A stretch of DNA of 64,000 nucleotides, taken from Epiperipatus broadwayi (taxonomy: Eukaryota > Onychophora > Udeonychophora > Euonychophora > Peripatidae). The stretch lies in the NCBI GenBank assembly GCA_028023455.1, contig JAQFVV010000003.1, forward strand, positions 582,001-646,000, in the 5' to 3' direction. Numbering within the stretch: position 1 is the first letter of the stretch; every line of letters begins with the position of its first letter. The position numbers and the translations under genes are program-made. A model generated the notes under the pieces. It was not told the origin of the DNA. It searched no databases and saw only the letters and a list, made by a program, of their open reading frames with translations. Of this stretch, positions 55,021 to 64,000 are shown in pieces.

Positions 55021-55364
55021 AGTTAAAAATAGGGTAGGCCTAAGGCAAGGATGCCCTATGTCAACTATTTTGTTTGTGTTGTATTTGAGTGAAATGGAAC
55101 GAGCAATAGAAAGATTAGGAAGAGGGATAGAGATATTGTTAATAGGTGGTAAGGGAACATAATATTTTGTCAGGTCTTTTTTTAACAGATGATATATTTT
55201 GGGGTACAGAAAAAAGAGCTATATAGGAAGTTATGCTGAGGACATGTGCAAGGGGGGGTAAAGAGATGGGGATTAAATTTAGTAAAGAAAAATCCAATAT
55301 AATGATGGTTAATACTGGGGAAAGAGAAGATGTAGAATTTTTATAGGGAGATATTAAGTTAAGT

Positions 55365-55964
55365 GTGGTGAATAGATATAGTTATTTGGGAATTATTTTA
55401 TGTAATCAAAAAAATTATTTGGATGAATGGGAGAAAAAATTGATAAATGAAGCAAAGAAAAGAAAGGGATTGATAAAGAAATTAACAGTGTTTTCAAATA
55501 ATAAATATGATGTAGCTAGAATTATATGGAAAGGAGTTGCAGTAGCAGGGTTAAGATATGGTAATGATGCATTATGTGTTAGTAAAAAGGTATTAAATCA
55601 CTTAGAAAAAATTCAAAGGAAAGCAGGAAGACATGCATTGGATGTAGATGTATGGACAGCAAGGGAGGCAATTCAAAAAGAAATGGGATGGTCAAGTTTT
55701 CATATGAGAGATGCAAAAAGTAAAATGAAAATGTTTGGTAGATTGCAGTTTATGGATAATAAGAGAATAACCAAAATAGTATTTAATTGGGTTATGGGTA
55801 AAGGGCAGGCAACAAGGTGGGTGAGAAAGGTAAAGTGGTATGCAAAAGATTTGGATAAAGAAATTTATATCAGTATATTTGTACAAAAAGATAGAAAGAT
55901 TGTGTTAGGAGGATTGTTGAGTGTTATAGTGGTAAGGAATGGGATAAAAAAATACATTTATTAA
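55365..55964 (+). pseudogene. LINE-A RT thumb/C-terminal relic
   Basis: 199 codons open. The segment begins with N-R-Y-S-Y-L-G, the Y-L-G block after the RT palm. A C-terminal region follows with L-R-Y-G-N-D-A at residues 65-71, L-E-K-I-Q-R-K-A-G-R at about 80-89, and E-M-G-W-S-S-F near 107-113. These blocks recur in copies 2 and 3. The conserved order identifies the tail half of a non-LTR RT, but upstream frames are broken, so no complete protein can be made. Confidence 0.75.
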
Positions 55965-56199
55965 TAAAGAATAGAAAGTTAAAGAGTTGGAGAACTAGTA
56001 TGGCCAATAAAAAGAGTTTAAATATATATAGAGAAATAAACAGAATATTAGGTGCAAGTTAATATATGATAATAGTAAAGAAAGTAGTTTATTGTTTAAG
56101 GCTCAAATGGGATCTTTAGCAACAAGAGAATATACACATAAATGAAAAAATATGGTTGATTTAGTCTGTAAAATATGTAAAGGAGGAAGAGAAAATATT

Positions 56200-56210
56200 A
56201 GGCATCTGTT
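56200..56210. repeat. RTE target-site duplication, left copy
   Basis: AGGCATCTGTT, identical to 59506-59516. In intact LINE-A sequence (compare copy 2 near 61168-61178) this block occurs once. Confidence 0.9.
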
Positions 56211-56224
56211 CATCATCATCATTA

Positions 56225-56845
56225 TCAACCATTATTAATCCTCTGCAGGATGAAGGTCTCTCCAAGTTTAATCCATCTTCTCCGATCTTTAGCTTCTTTT
56301 CTCCACATCACCCCTACACATTTTCTTATTTCATCCATCCATCTTACATGTGGTCTCCTTCTGGGTCTTTTACAATCTCTTGGAATCCAGTTTAAAATTT
56401 CAATTGTCCATCTATTATCATCTCTTCTAGCAATATGTCCAGCCCAACTCCACTTCAATCTTTTAATTTTTTCAATGAGGTCAGTAACACCTGTTTGTTC
56501 TCTTACCCATACATTGCGTTTTCGATCTCTTCTTGTTACTCCCAACATACATCTCTCCATACTTCTTTGAGTGGTCTGAAGTCTCTGTATTGATCTTCTA
56601 TTAAGTGTCCAAGTCTCAGATCCATAAGTAAGAACTGGTAAAACACATTTGTTAAAAACCTTTCTTTTCAAACACATAGGCATATTTCCTTTTAATATCA
56701 AGTTATTTCTACCAAAAGCACTCCAACCAAGTTTAATTCTATGATTAATTTCCTCTATTATGTTTCCATCTGTATTAATAATCTGACCAAGGTATTTGTA
56801 ACTCTTAACTTCTTCTAATTCATCATAATCAATCTTTATTTTCAT
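56225..56845 (-). pseudogene. RTE RT thumb and C-terminal domain (frameshifted)
   Basis: 206 codons downstream of the frameshift. S-Y-K-Y-L-G-Q at residues 15-21 is the conserved Y-L-G block after the RT palm. L-T-Y-G-S-E-T-W-T-L at about 72-81 is typical of RTE proteins, as are W-A-G-H-I-A-R at about 134-140 and a R-R-R-P-H-V-R-W-M-D-E-I block near 161-172. The stop TGA lies directly before the GAT tail, so the protein ends at the element's end as expected. The listed ATG is internal. In an unbroken copy this reading would continue from the upstream ORF; one extra base in the TAATAATTTAA stretch explains the break. Confidence 0.9.
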
Positions 56846-56861
56846 ATTTTGAGCAAATCGA

Positions 56862-59213
56862 TTAAATTATTACTTTAGTCTTTTTAACATTTATCTTTAG
56901 TCCTACTTTCCTACTTTCATCTGATAACTCCTGCAACATTTCCTGCAGCTCGGAAGCATTATTTGCAAAAACAACTACATCATCTGCGAAATCTAAATGA
57001 CTTAAATAATCTCCATTTACTTTCACTCCTTTAGTTTCCCATTTTAATCCACAAAATACTTCTTGCAGCACTGCTGTAAAAAGTTTTGGAGATATGGAGT
57101 CACCTTGTCTTACATCTTTCTCAATGTTGACTTTCCCAGTATCATTATGTAATCTAATTGTTGCTGTTGCATTTTTATAAATATTCTTTAAAATATGACA
57201 ATATCCTGGATCTATACCTTGATGATCCAATGCTTTAATCACTGAAGAAATGTTTATAGAATCAAATGCCTTTTCATAATCTACAAATCCAAAACATAAT
57301 GACAACTCATATTCATTTGTTCTTTCAATAACTTTTCTCAATACCTGGATATGATCTACTGTACTAAAACCACTTTTAAATCCAGCTTGTTCTCTTGGTT
57401 GGTGGAAATCCAAGGTTCTCTGTAGACGAGTTGTAATTATCTTGGTAAAAATTTTATATAAAACTGATAAAAGGCTGATAGGTCTGTAATTTCTAATATC
57501 TTCTTTATCACCTTTTTTAAATATTAATATTATTACTGCATTCTTCCAATCATCCGGTACATCTTTATCATTTAGACATTTGGTATATAACTTTGCTAAT
57601 ATTTTTTCTGTTTCTTCACCTGCTTCTTTTAATATATCAATTATAATTCCATCATTACCTGGAGCCTTTCCTTTTTTCATACATTTAATTGCATTTCTCA
57701 CTTCTTCATTTAAAATTCTGGGCAATTCGGAAGATGTAATAGATATAGGAGGTACTTGTTCTTTATTACTATATAATTCTTGATAAAAATCTTCTACCAA
57801 TTTCATAATGTCATCTCTCTTTTTAGTAATAATTCCATCTTTTTTTCTTATTGCAGATATAAATTTCCTACCAATACCAAAATGTTGTTTTACATTCTTA
57901 AGACTTTTATTTTCTTCTACAGCTTTTCTTGCTAGTTCACAGTTATACTTTCTTATATCATTTTCAACTCTTTTCCGCACCATTTTACAAAATTCAAGAT
58001 ATTCAATTCTTTTTAATGCATCATTCTTGCATATCTTCATATTCCTTCTTTTCTTCATAAGTTCTCTAGTCTCAGTAGAAATTTTATTAGTCAATTGCTG
58101 CTTTTTTCTACCAGCTATCTTTGTTGCAGTTTTTAAAAGTGTATCAGTTATTTTCATATTAATTTCATTCAAATCTGAATCATGTTCAAAATCTACTAAT
58201 ACTTGAAACCGATTTGTAAGTTCTAATTTAAATTCATTAGAATGTTTCTGAAGATTAGGAATATCAACTGTAAATATAGTTTTTCTTAATAATTTTTGTC
58301 TCTCTAGTTTTACATTAACATGTATCTTACCTCTTACTAATCGATGATCACTTCCTGTGTTAAATTTATTAAGAACATTACAATCTTGAAATATGTATTT
58401 CCTGTTAGTCAAAATATAATCCAATTCTGCTGTACCTTCATTTGGATGCTTCCATGTCCATTTCCTTCTAACATTTTTCTCAAAAAAAGAATTCATAATA
58501 TAAAGTTTTTCCTTCTCTGCAAACTCCACAAGTCTATGTCCTCTCTCATTTCTATTACCATAACCAAAATTACCTACAACACTTTCATCTTTCATTTGTT
58601 TACCAATTCTAGCATTAAAATCTCCCATAACAATTTTAAAATGTTGTTTACTCTGATAAAAAGCCTTTTGTACATCCATATAAAAATCTTCTACTACTTC
58701 ATCACTGTGAGAACTTGTTGGGGCATAAACCTGAATTATCTGCATTTGATATCTGCTATTAAGTTGTATAACTAATCTTGCCACTCTGTCTGATACACCA
58801 TCAATCTCCACAATATTGTTCTTCCACTTTTTATTTATAATGAATCCTACTCCACTTGTATTTCCAATATTTGTGCCTTTATAATAGAGCATATGTCCAC
58901 TTTTTAAATCAATTGTCTCTTCACCTTTTCTTCTAACTTCACAAAGTCCAATAATATCCCATTTAATATAAGAGAGTTCTTCTTCTAATTCTTGCAATCT
59001 TCCTTCACTTGAAAGTGATCTGCAGTTGTAAGTACCTAAATAAAAAGTCATCATCAAATGGCAGCCTGGGTCCGCCTCCAGGATATTCTTAGCACCCTCC
59101 GCCTTCGGCCACCAACCGCTGCCTTGGTTGGTGACTTTACAGCCTCCTGGGATTAAGGGCCATGCTTTATTTTTGTCTGTCATAATTGTATAATTGGGAA
59201 AAATCTTTATCAT
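56862..59213 (-). CDS. RTE endonuclease-reverse transcriptase
   Basis: 783 codons. An apurinic-like endonuclease occupies residues about 54-295, with T-Y-N at 61-63, E92 in L-C-E-V-R, Q-V-Y-A-P at 161-165, G-D-F-N at 197-200, L-D-Y-I at 264-267 and S-D-H at 288-290. A basic linker follows. The reverse transcriptase starts near 500: K-G-K-A-P-G-N-D-G at 514-522, N-Y-R-P-I-S at 575-580, F-V-D-Y-E-K-A-F-D at 643-651, V-R-Q-G-D-S-I-S-P at 701-709, and F-A-D-D at 742-745. All catalytic residues I can locate are present. The protein would nick target DNA and copy its RNA there. The true start may be the Met at residue 11 or the Met-Met near 54. The reading ends early through the frameshift at the Y-L-G side. 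Confidence 0.92.
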   Translation of the reverse strand: MIKIFPNYTIMTDKNKAWPLIPGGCKVTNQGSGWWPKAEGAKNILEADPGCHLMMTFYLGTYNCRSLSSEGRLQELEEELSYIKWDIIGLCEVRRKGEETIDLKSGHMLYYKGTNIGNTSGVGFIINKKWKNNIVEIDGVSDRVARLVIQLNSRYQMQIIQVYAPTSSHSDEVVEDFYMDVQKAFYQSKQHFKIVMGDFNARIGKQMKDESVVGNFGYGNRNERGHRLVEFAEKEKLYIMNSFFEKNVRRKWTWKHPNEGTAELDYILTNRKYIFQDCNVLNKFNTGSDHRLVRGKIHVNVKLERQKLLRKTIFTVDIPNLQKHSNEFKLELTNRFQVLVDFEHDSDLNEINMKITDTLLKTATKIAGRKKQQLTNKISTETRELMKKRRNMKICKNDALKRIEYLEFCKMVRKRVENDIRKYNCELARKAVEENKSLKNVKQHFGIGRKFISAIRKKDGIITKKRDDIMKLVEDFYQELYSNKEQVPPISITSSELPRILNEEVRNAIKCMKKGKAPGNDGIIIDILKEAGEETEKILAKLYTKCLNDKDVPDDWKNAVIILIFKKGDKEDIRNYRPISLLSVLYKIFTKIITTRLQRTLDFHQPREQAGFKSGFSTVDHIQVLRKVIERTNEYELSLCFGFVDYEKAFDSINISSVIKALDHQGIDPGYCHILKNIYKNATATIRLHNDTGKVNIEKDVRQGDSISPKLFTAVLQEVFCGLKWETKGVKVNGDYLSHLDFADDVVVFANNASELQEMLQELSDESRKVGLKINVKKTKVII

Positions 59214-59505
59214 TTACACAAACATTCATTCTGCCTTATCAGGCACTGAGAAGAAAGGCCATGGTGTTTCTTGATCTAAAACTCAGAGGTAAAAAGCTAA
59301 TAAACTCACCACGCTGGCTAATGCGTGTTGGTGAGCAGCCCATCCATGTTTGTATACTATATGAATAAACATATAGTAATAACAGCTGCAACGACAAGAA
59401 CGTATGGAGTGGACATTAGGAATTTGCCCTGCTCGGTTCCTTTAAGGCCTCCAAGAGGAATCAAAGGGTCTCCTTTCAGTTAATAGCAAACTCCTTTCTG
59501 CAGCC
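59214..59505 (-). other. RTE 5' leader
   Basis: Sequence between the upstream target duplication and the RTE reading frame. It is clearly less AT-rich than surrounding DNA (for example GCAAATTCCTAATGTCCACT on the minus strand). RTE elements carry an internal promoter here; no promoter element can be named by eye. A short plus-strand ORF across it is a by-product. Confidence 0.6.
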
Positions 59506-59516
59506 AGGCATCTGTT
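59506..59516. repeat. RTE target-site duplication, right copy
   Basis: AGGCATCTGTT, identical to 56200-56210; LINE-A sequence resumes here. Confidence 0.9.
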
Positions 59517-59835
59517 AATTGAATGTAAATGCTTGAAAACAGAAAGGGTACATATAATAAAGTTATGGAAGAATAAATATGAAAAAAGTGATTATACAGA
59601 AAGTGGGTTATTGGTTTTTATGCTGGGTTTGGGAAAAGATATGGGGGATTTGGATGTAAAGGCCATAGAGTTGACAAATATTATGTTGTGGAAATGGGAT
59701 GGGGCAGAATATGGGAAAACTTAGACTGGGGAATGGAAAATAAAGTGGCTAACAGGTTTTTCTGGGCATAATTGCTGAGAGATTCTTGACTTCATTTAAA
59801 AAGCAGCTACAGTACAGCACATTACATCAACAGAG
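59517..59835 (+). mobile_element. LINE-A copy 1, 3' portion
   Basis: Continuation of LINE-A copy 1 after the RTE insertion. It matches the 3' end of copy 2 (61178-61503) from AATTGAATGTAAATGCTTGA onward. The 63-codon open stretch 59533-59724 is the end of its protein. It holds the last part of the zinc-knuckle pattern C-x2-C-x8-H-x4-C, whose first half lies at 56164-56210. The terminal hairpin region GCTACAGTACAGCACATTAC is diverged, and the pentamer tail is nearly lost. Confidence 0.85.
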
Positions 59836-59975
59836 AAGGCAAATGGAAATAGATTATGGGTAAGTTTAGTAAATTTGGGAATGGATGGAGCTTTAGTGGA
59901 TATTATTAAGAAATTATTTGAAAAATAATTACTATACATATCAGTTAGGGAATATAGAATCAATTAAAGTTAAAA

Positions 59976-60341
59976 GTGAGGAGGACTAAGACAATGATAT
60001 CTTATGTCACTTATTTTGTTTTTGAGAGAAATGGAGAGAGCAATAGAAAGACTAGAAAGAAGGATAGAGGCAAGGGAGTATATACATTATCAGGTCTTTT
60101 ATTTGCAGATGAAGTCTTTTTGTATGCAAAAGGAAGGGAAGATATGGAAGTTTTTCTGAGGACATGCGTAAGAGTGAGTGAAGAGATGGGAATTAAATTT
60201 AGTGAAGAAAAATCAAAAGTAATGATGGTTAATATTGGGGAAAGAGAAGATAAAGTATTTTTATTGGGGGATATAAAGTTACGTGTGGTGAATAGATATA
60301 AATATTTGGAAATCTTCTTAAGTAAAGATATTGGTGGATGA
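59976..60341 (+). pseudogene. LINE-A copy 2 RT relic with altered motif C
   Basis: 121 codons open. L-L-F-A-D-E-V-F-L-Y sits at the position of the F-A-D-D catalytic box, with the second Asp replaced by Glu. Downstream are M-G-I-K-F-S-E-E-K-S-K, the conserved N/E-x-x-K-S/T-K block, and N-R-Y-K-Y-L. Its first 40 or so codons are out of frame. Copy 1 shows T-D-D-I at the same place, so the Glu is probably decay rather than a family trait. Confidence 0.7.
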
Positions 60342-60910
60342 ATGGGAGAAAAAAATTGATAAATGAAGCAAAGAAAATAAATGGATTGATAAAGAAATTA
60401 ACAGTGTTCTCATATAATAAGTATGATGTAGCTAGAATTGTATGGAAGGGAGTGGAAGTAGCAGGGTTAACATATGGTAATGATGCATTATGTGTTAGGT
60501 ATTATATTACTTAGAAAAAGTACAAAGAGAAGTAGAAAGACATGCATTAGATGCAGATGTGTGGATGGAAGAGGAGGCAATCCAAGGAGAAATGGGATAG
60601 ATGCAAAAAAACAAAATGAAAATTTTCAGTAGATTATAGTTTATGGATAATAAAAGAATAGCCAAAATAGTATTTAATTGGATTTGAATAAAAGGCAGGC
60701 AGCAAGTTGGTTAAAAAAAAGTAATTCGATATGAAGATTTGGATAAAGAATTTATGTCAGTATACTTATGTAAAAGGTGGGATGATTGTGTTAGAAGAAT
60801 TGTTGAGTATTAAGGAATGAGATAGAATAATAGATGGATTAATAAAGAATAGGGAGTTGGAGAGATGGAGAACTAGTGTGGAGAGTAAAGAGAGTTTAAA
60901 TATATACAGA

Positions 60911-61027
60911 AGTTATGTTATATATAGAGCTCGCAAATAAACTCTTAATGAGCTTTGCAGAATATCCCCAACCCCAGACTGGTTTCTTTTACTGGTTTCC
61001 TCAGTGAGATGCTAGGATATTTAAGCA
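60911..61027 (+). repeat. Family C fragment inside LINE-A
   Basis: About 117 bases absent from copy 1 at the same point (compare AAACAGAATATTAGGTGC near 56039). They contain AATATCCCCAACCCCAGACT and CCTCAGTGAGATGCTAGGAT, matching family C at 25845-25892. Its ends are fuzzy, and no target duplication is evident. Confidence 0.8.
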
Positions 61028-61513
61028 TATTGGGTGTGAGTTAATTTATGATAATAGCAAAGAAAATACTTTACTATTTAAGGCTTGAATGGGATTTTTA
61101 GGGTATAAACATAAATGAAAAAAATGTAGATGATTTAGTCTGCATATAAGGACGACATAGAAAATATTAGGCATCTGTTAATTGAGTGTAAATATCTGAA
61201 AGCAGAAAAGGTGCAAATAATGAAGTTGTGGAAGAATAAATATAAACAAAGTGATTATACAGAAAATGGGTTATTGGTTTTTATGATGGGTTTGGAGAAA
61301 AACAAGACATATTTAGATATAATGGCCATGGAGTTGACAAAGATTATGTTATAGAAATGAAATAGATCAGGATAGAGAAGAATATGGGAAAACTGGGTGG
61401 GGAATGGAAAGGGAAGTTAATGTGGCTAACAGGTTTTTCTGGACATAGTTGCTGAGAGAGAGATTCCCGACTTCGTATAAAGAGAAGTCACAGTGCATCA
61501 CATCACATCACAT

Positions 61514-63696
61514 TACTGTTATTAACAGCCTGTGTAAGAATAAGAGATGGTGATCATGTAATAAAAAAATTGAAGATATATAGATGAATTGTACAGTAAG
61601 AATAATAGATATTTAGAAAAATAAAGCAATATTCTTTTTTAGGAATTAAAAATTAGTTAAAAATAGGATCTGTATTAGAATGGAAAACTTTTTTTTTTTT
61701 TAAAAAAAATGAATTGCCACTTTTTCCTTACAATAAATATCAGCTGAGTCTTGTGAAAAAAAAGGTCTTTTACCTGAACTCACTTATAAAAATATGCAGA
61801 ATGCCAGAAATATGAACTGTTGACAAATTTGAATGTTTCCGAAAAAATGAAATTCTTGGGGAAAATGGTGAATAGCAGATAAAAACTAAATGAAAAAGAA
61901 ATTGGACAATCATTATTTTATATAAGAAATATGAAGAGCAATATAAACTGTTTAGAAAATTATAGTTTACGCATGAAAATAAAAATACTAAAATAATTTG
62001 CATCTGAATTACCATCACTTGTAGGTGTCAAAATGCAAAAAAAAAAAAAAAAACAAAAAAAAAAAAAATGAAGAATATCTTTCAATATGCCCATATAAAA
62101 TAATGAAAAGAATAAAATAAAAAAAATTAGTTTTAAAAAATGTGGAAATAAAAAAAAAACGTAATTAAAAATATTAATATAGTACAAAAATATCAATATA
62201 GAAGCTATTGATATTAGGAATAGAAGAAGAGATATATTGTTTGTAGTATCAAGAAATCTAAAGAAAGCAAAGGGCAGAATATGTCAAATATTTAATATTA
62301 TATTTAATATGGAAAAAAAGAGATAAAATTGTGGAATTTATACATATATAATGAGACAAAATATTATGGTAAAAAAAAAAAGAATTAGTAGATAATTTGG
62401 GGGAAAGGAGAAAGAAATACAGGCAGTGTATAACTTATGCAAATCTATCTTGTATTAATATGATTTATGTAATTATGCAGACCATTACATTAATTCTAAT
62501 ATCTCTAAATATTAACACACAGGAAATATTAAAATTTAGTGAGTGTTAATATGTGTAATAAAATAAATGTTAGTAACATGAAGAATATAAAATCTTTATG
62601 CTTTCATCCCATAATAATTAAGATTGTCCTACATAATGGAGCTCTTATATTTTCAAAGTCTATCTTGTGTCTTGGATTGATAGTTTTCTTCACATTCAAG
62701 AAAAACAGTGTTGTTTTAATGTAACTGTACATCACATGTATAAAGGGTTGATTACTTTCAGTTTAGAACTAATCTGATTTATCCAAATAATTATTAGCTT
62801 ACATAAAGTGCAGAATATTTAAAACACAGTATAGCTTTTCTTGTTTATCTGAATATCTCATCTAGGATTTATTTTTTTATTAAAATATTTTTATTCTGTA
62901 CCATAATTTGTTGTAAAGATGTACCTAACATAAAGTTTAAATGTACACTTATGTAAGTCAAAAGCCATCTGTGTCAGAAATAAGAGAATGGAAAATCAAG
63001 GAGAATGGATATAAGAAATAGAAAGGGAATGAAGCTTTAAGAATATAATATATATATATATAAATAAACCTTCATCATCTGTTATATTTATCATAATAAA
63101 TCTTGTCAATATAGATTTAAATTTGATTATAAAAATATGAAAATTATTCAAATTGAACGTTGTCATAATAAATGTAAAATAAAAGAGGCTATGTTGATTT
63201 CAAGAAATCGTCAAATGTTAATGAATTGCCAGTCATCAAATGTTAAGATAACAGAATTGTGGGAAATCTGAATTGAACTATGGGTATTGATAAGGGTTGT
63301 CTCGTTTTGATTATTCAACGTTATATAATTGATAAAGACAACAAAGTGTATAGTCGAAAGTACTTCTAAAAGAATATAATTTATATAAATTGTACTGTAT
63401 TTTGATATATATATTGATTTGTATATTACATATATTGTGAAACGAATACAGATATCAAACTTTATTTATTACACATATATATATATATATGATTTGATAC
63501 TAGTGAGCAACTATTAAATATGATATTAGATAAAGAGTAGCTACACTACAGATTACATCAATGGATGAGAATAATATCAAATAAACAATTGTAAAATATA
63601 ACAATAAATGGACCATTTACCCTGAAAAAAGAAAGTATTGCAAAAAGAAAATAACAATTGTAGAATATATACTATCTGAATAAAAGTAATAATACA
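61514..63696. other. Gene-free AT-rich stretch
   Basis: No supported gene. It holds a T13-A8 junction at 61689-61709 and an interrupted A-tract at 62036-62068. Short TA tracts occur near 63048 and 63475. ORFs at 61770-62018, 61960-62196 and 62539-62724 are low-complexity translations without domains. Confidence 0.55.
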
Positions 63697-63843
63697 CCAC
63701 ATGATCACCATTTACATAATACTATTCAGTAGCAAACTTTTTTTCACTTCATAGTTATGAAAGCTTTTACAGATAGCATAACTATGATGAGAAAAAAGGA
63801 ATTTGCTACTGAAAAGCATTATGTAAATTTAAAGTCATGTGAT
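63697..63843. mobile_element. MITE-like hairpin element
   Basis: The left arm (63697-63759) contains TTTACATAATACTATTCAGT and the block TCATAGTTATG. The right arm (63777-63843) is its imperfect reverse complement, with CATAACTATGATGAG and CTACTGAAAAGCATTATGTA. The loop is only about 17 bases, so nearly the whole 147-bp element is palindromic. No ORF. Confidence 0.75.
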
Positions 63844-64000
63844 ATTTTATTGGTCTTACAGAAATTGTAGGCATAAGAGAGAGTGCCTCTATTTATTAAA
63901 AACTAAAGACATTAATAATATATTGATACTGAATTGGTTTAAATTTATGTAAATAATATTATTTTTATAAAGTGCAGTTGATATTGAAATAAATGAGAGT

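Larger units (their letters stand above)
53432..56210 (+). mobile_element. LINE-A copy 1, 5' portion
   Basis: A decayed non-LTR retrotransposon, truncated inside its endonuclease and cut at 56210 by the RTE insertion; it resumes at 59506. Order on the plus strand: an AP-endonuclease remnant with G-D-M-N-G-H (53488-53505), T-I-D-Y-V-L-V (about 53644-53664) and N-H-N-F-I in the S-D-H position; K-S-G-K-A-R-G-L-D-G (about 54497-54526); N-N-Y-R-L-I-A-V; F-V-D-I-K-K-A-Y-D (54907-54933); G-L-R-Q-G-C-P-M-S (about 55037); and a thumb region at 55365-55964. Many stops and frameshifts make it non-functional. A 65-bp tandem duplication lies at 53761-53889. The clade is not certain; the endonuclease and RT layout fits the Jockey/I group. 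Confidence 0.85.
56211..59505 (-). mobile_element. RTE-clade LINE, near full length
   Basis: A 3295-bp non-LTR element on the minus strand, bracketed by an 11-bp duplication. Its length matches the roughly 3.2-3.3 kb usual for RTE elements. Its 3' end is a short GAT-repeat tail (TAATGATGATGATG), an RTE hallmark, and it has a 5' leader of about 290 bp. It encodes one endonuclease-RT protein split by a single frameshift near 56850. It sits inside LINE-A copy 1 in the opposite orientation, so it is younger than that element. Decayed relatives lie at 24105-24260 and 41660-42240. GC is higher than the surroundings. Confidence 0.95.
59840..61513 (+). mobile_element. LINE-A copy 2, 5'-truncated
   Basis: A head-to-tail neighbour of copy 1, starting in the RT palm (GGAAATAGATTATGGGTAAG, compare 54945 in copy 1). 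It keeps the 42 bases missing from copy 1. The 3' end is GAGAAGTCACAGTGCATCAC followed by repeats of CATCA to about 61513, the family's pentamer tail. The coding frame is broken by many stops and small indels. A fragment of family C (about 60911-61027) is inserted between codons that are contiguous in copy 1. Confidence 0.85.

Noticed and set aside
57580-58775. Plus-strand ORFs of 67, 132 and 143 codons
   Set aside because: Antisense to the RTE endonuclease-RT gene; no domain of their own.

Overview
This is a very AT-rich stretch of eukaryotic nuclear DNA. It is dominated by A/T runs and (TA)n microsatellites and has almost no open reading frames beyond chance. The recognisable coding sequence belongs to retroelements: a Penelope-like element with a GIY-YIG endonuclease end, a nearly complete RTE-clade LINE, and several decayed copies of a second LINE. 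Together with tRNA-derived SINE-like repeats and MITE-like hairpins this points to an intergenic or intronic region of an invertebrate animal genome. I cannot fix the phylum. No cellular gene is firmly supported. The only candidate host coding piece is a 78-codon Cys/His-rich ORF at 52404-52640 on the minus strand.

Layout. 0.36-1.37 kb: a palindromic repeat array (family A) between (TA)n tracts. 1.4-16.4 kb: mostly unannotatable AT-rich DNA with two copies of a tRNA-Val-like SINE (family E), two small MITE-like hairpins and microsatellites. 16.45-17.36 kb: a palindromic repeat of family B. 21.8-22.1 kb: one unit of a repeat with pol III-like boxes (family D). 24.1 kb: a scrap of RTE. 25.7-26.5 kb: palindromic family C. 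28.48-29.37 kb: a D dimer with an exact 14-bp flanking duplication. 35.6-38.1 kb: the Penelope-like element between 48-bp inverted repeats. 38.95-39.14 kb: a 63-bp minisatellite. 41.7-42.2 kb: another decayed RTE end. 44.34-45.13 kb: a second D dimer. 50.3-61.5 kb: a retroelement cluster containing a decayed LINE, three LINE-A copies, a family B palindrome beside the Cys-rich ORF, and an RTE that jumped into a LINE-A copy. 63.70-63.84 kb: another hairpin element.

How it fits together. The window reads as layered insertions. LINE-A copies came first and are full of stops and frameshifts. The RTE then inserted into one of them, inside its zinc-knuckle codons, leaving an 11-bp target duplication. 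It is still nearly intact, with one visible frameshift. A fragment of family C also lies inside another LINE-A copy. Families A, B and C share one unusual plan, a full unit, a partial direct copy, then inverted copies, and family D forms inverted dimers. This recurrent palindromic plan, the Penelope-like element's almost identical inverted ends and the Cys/His-rich ORF are the parts most worth a second look.
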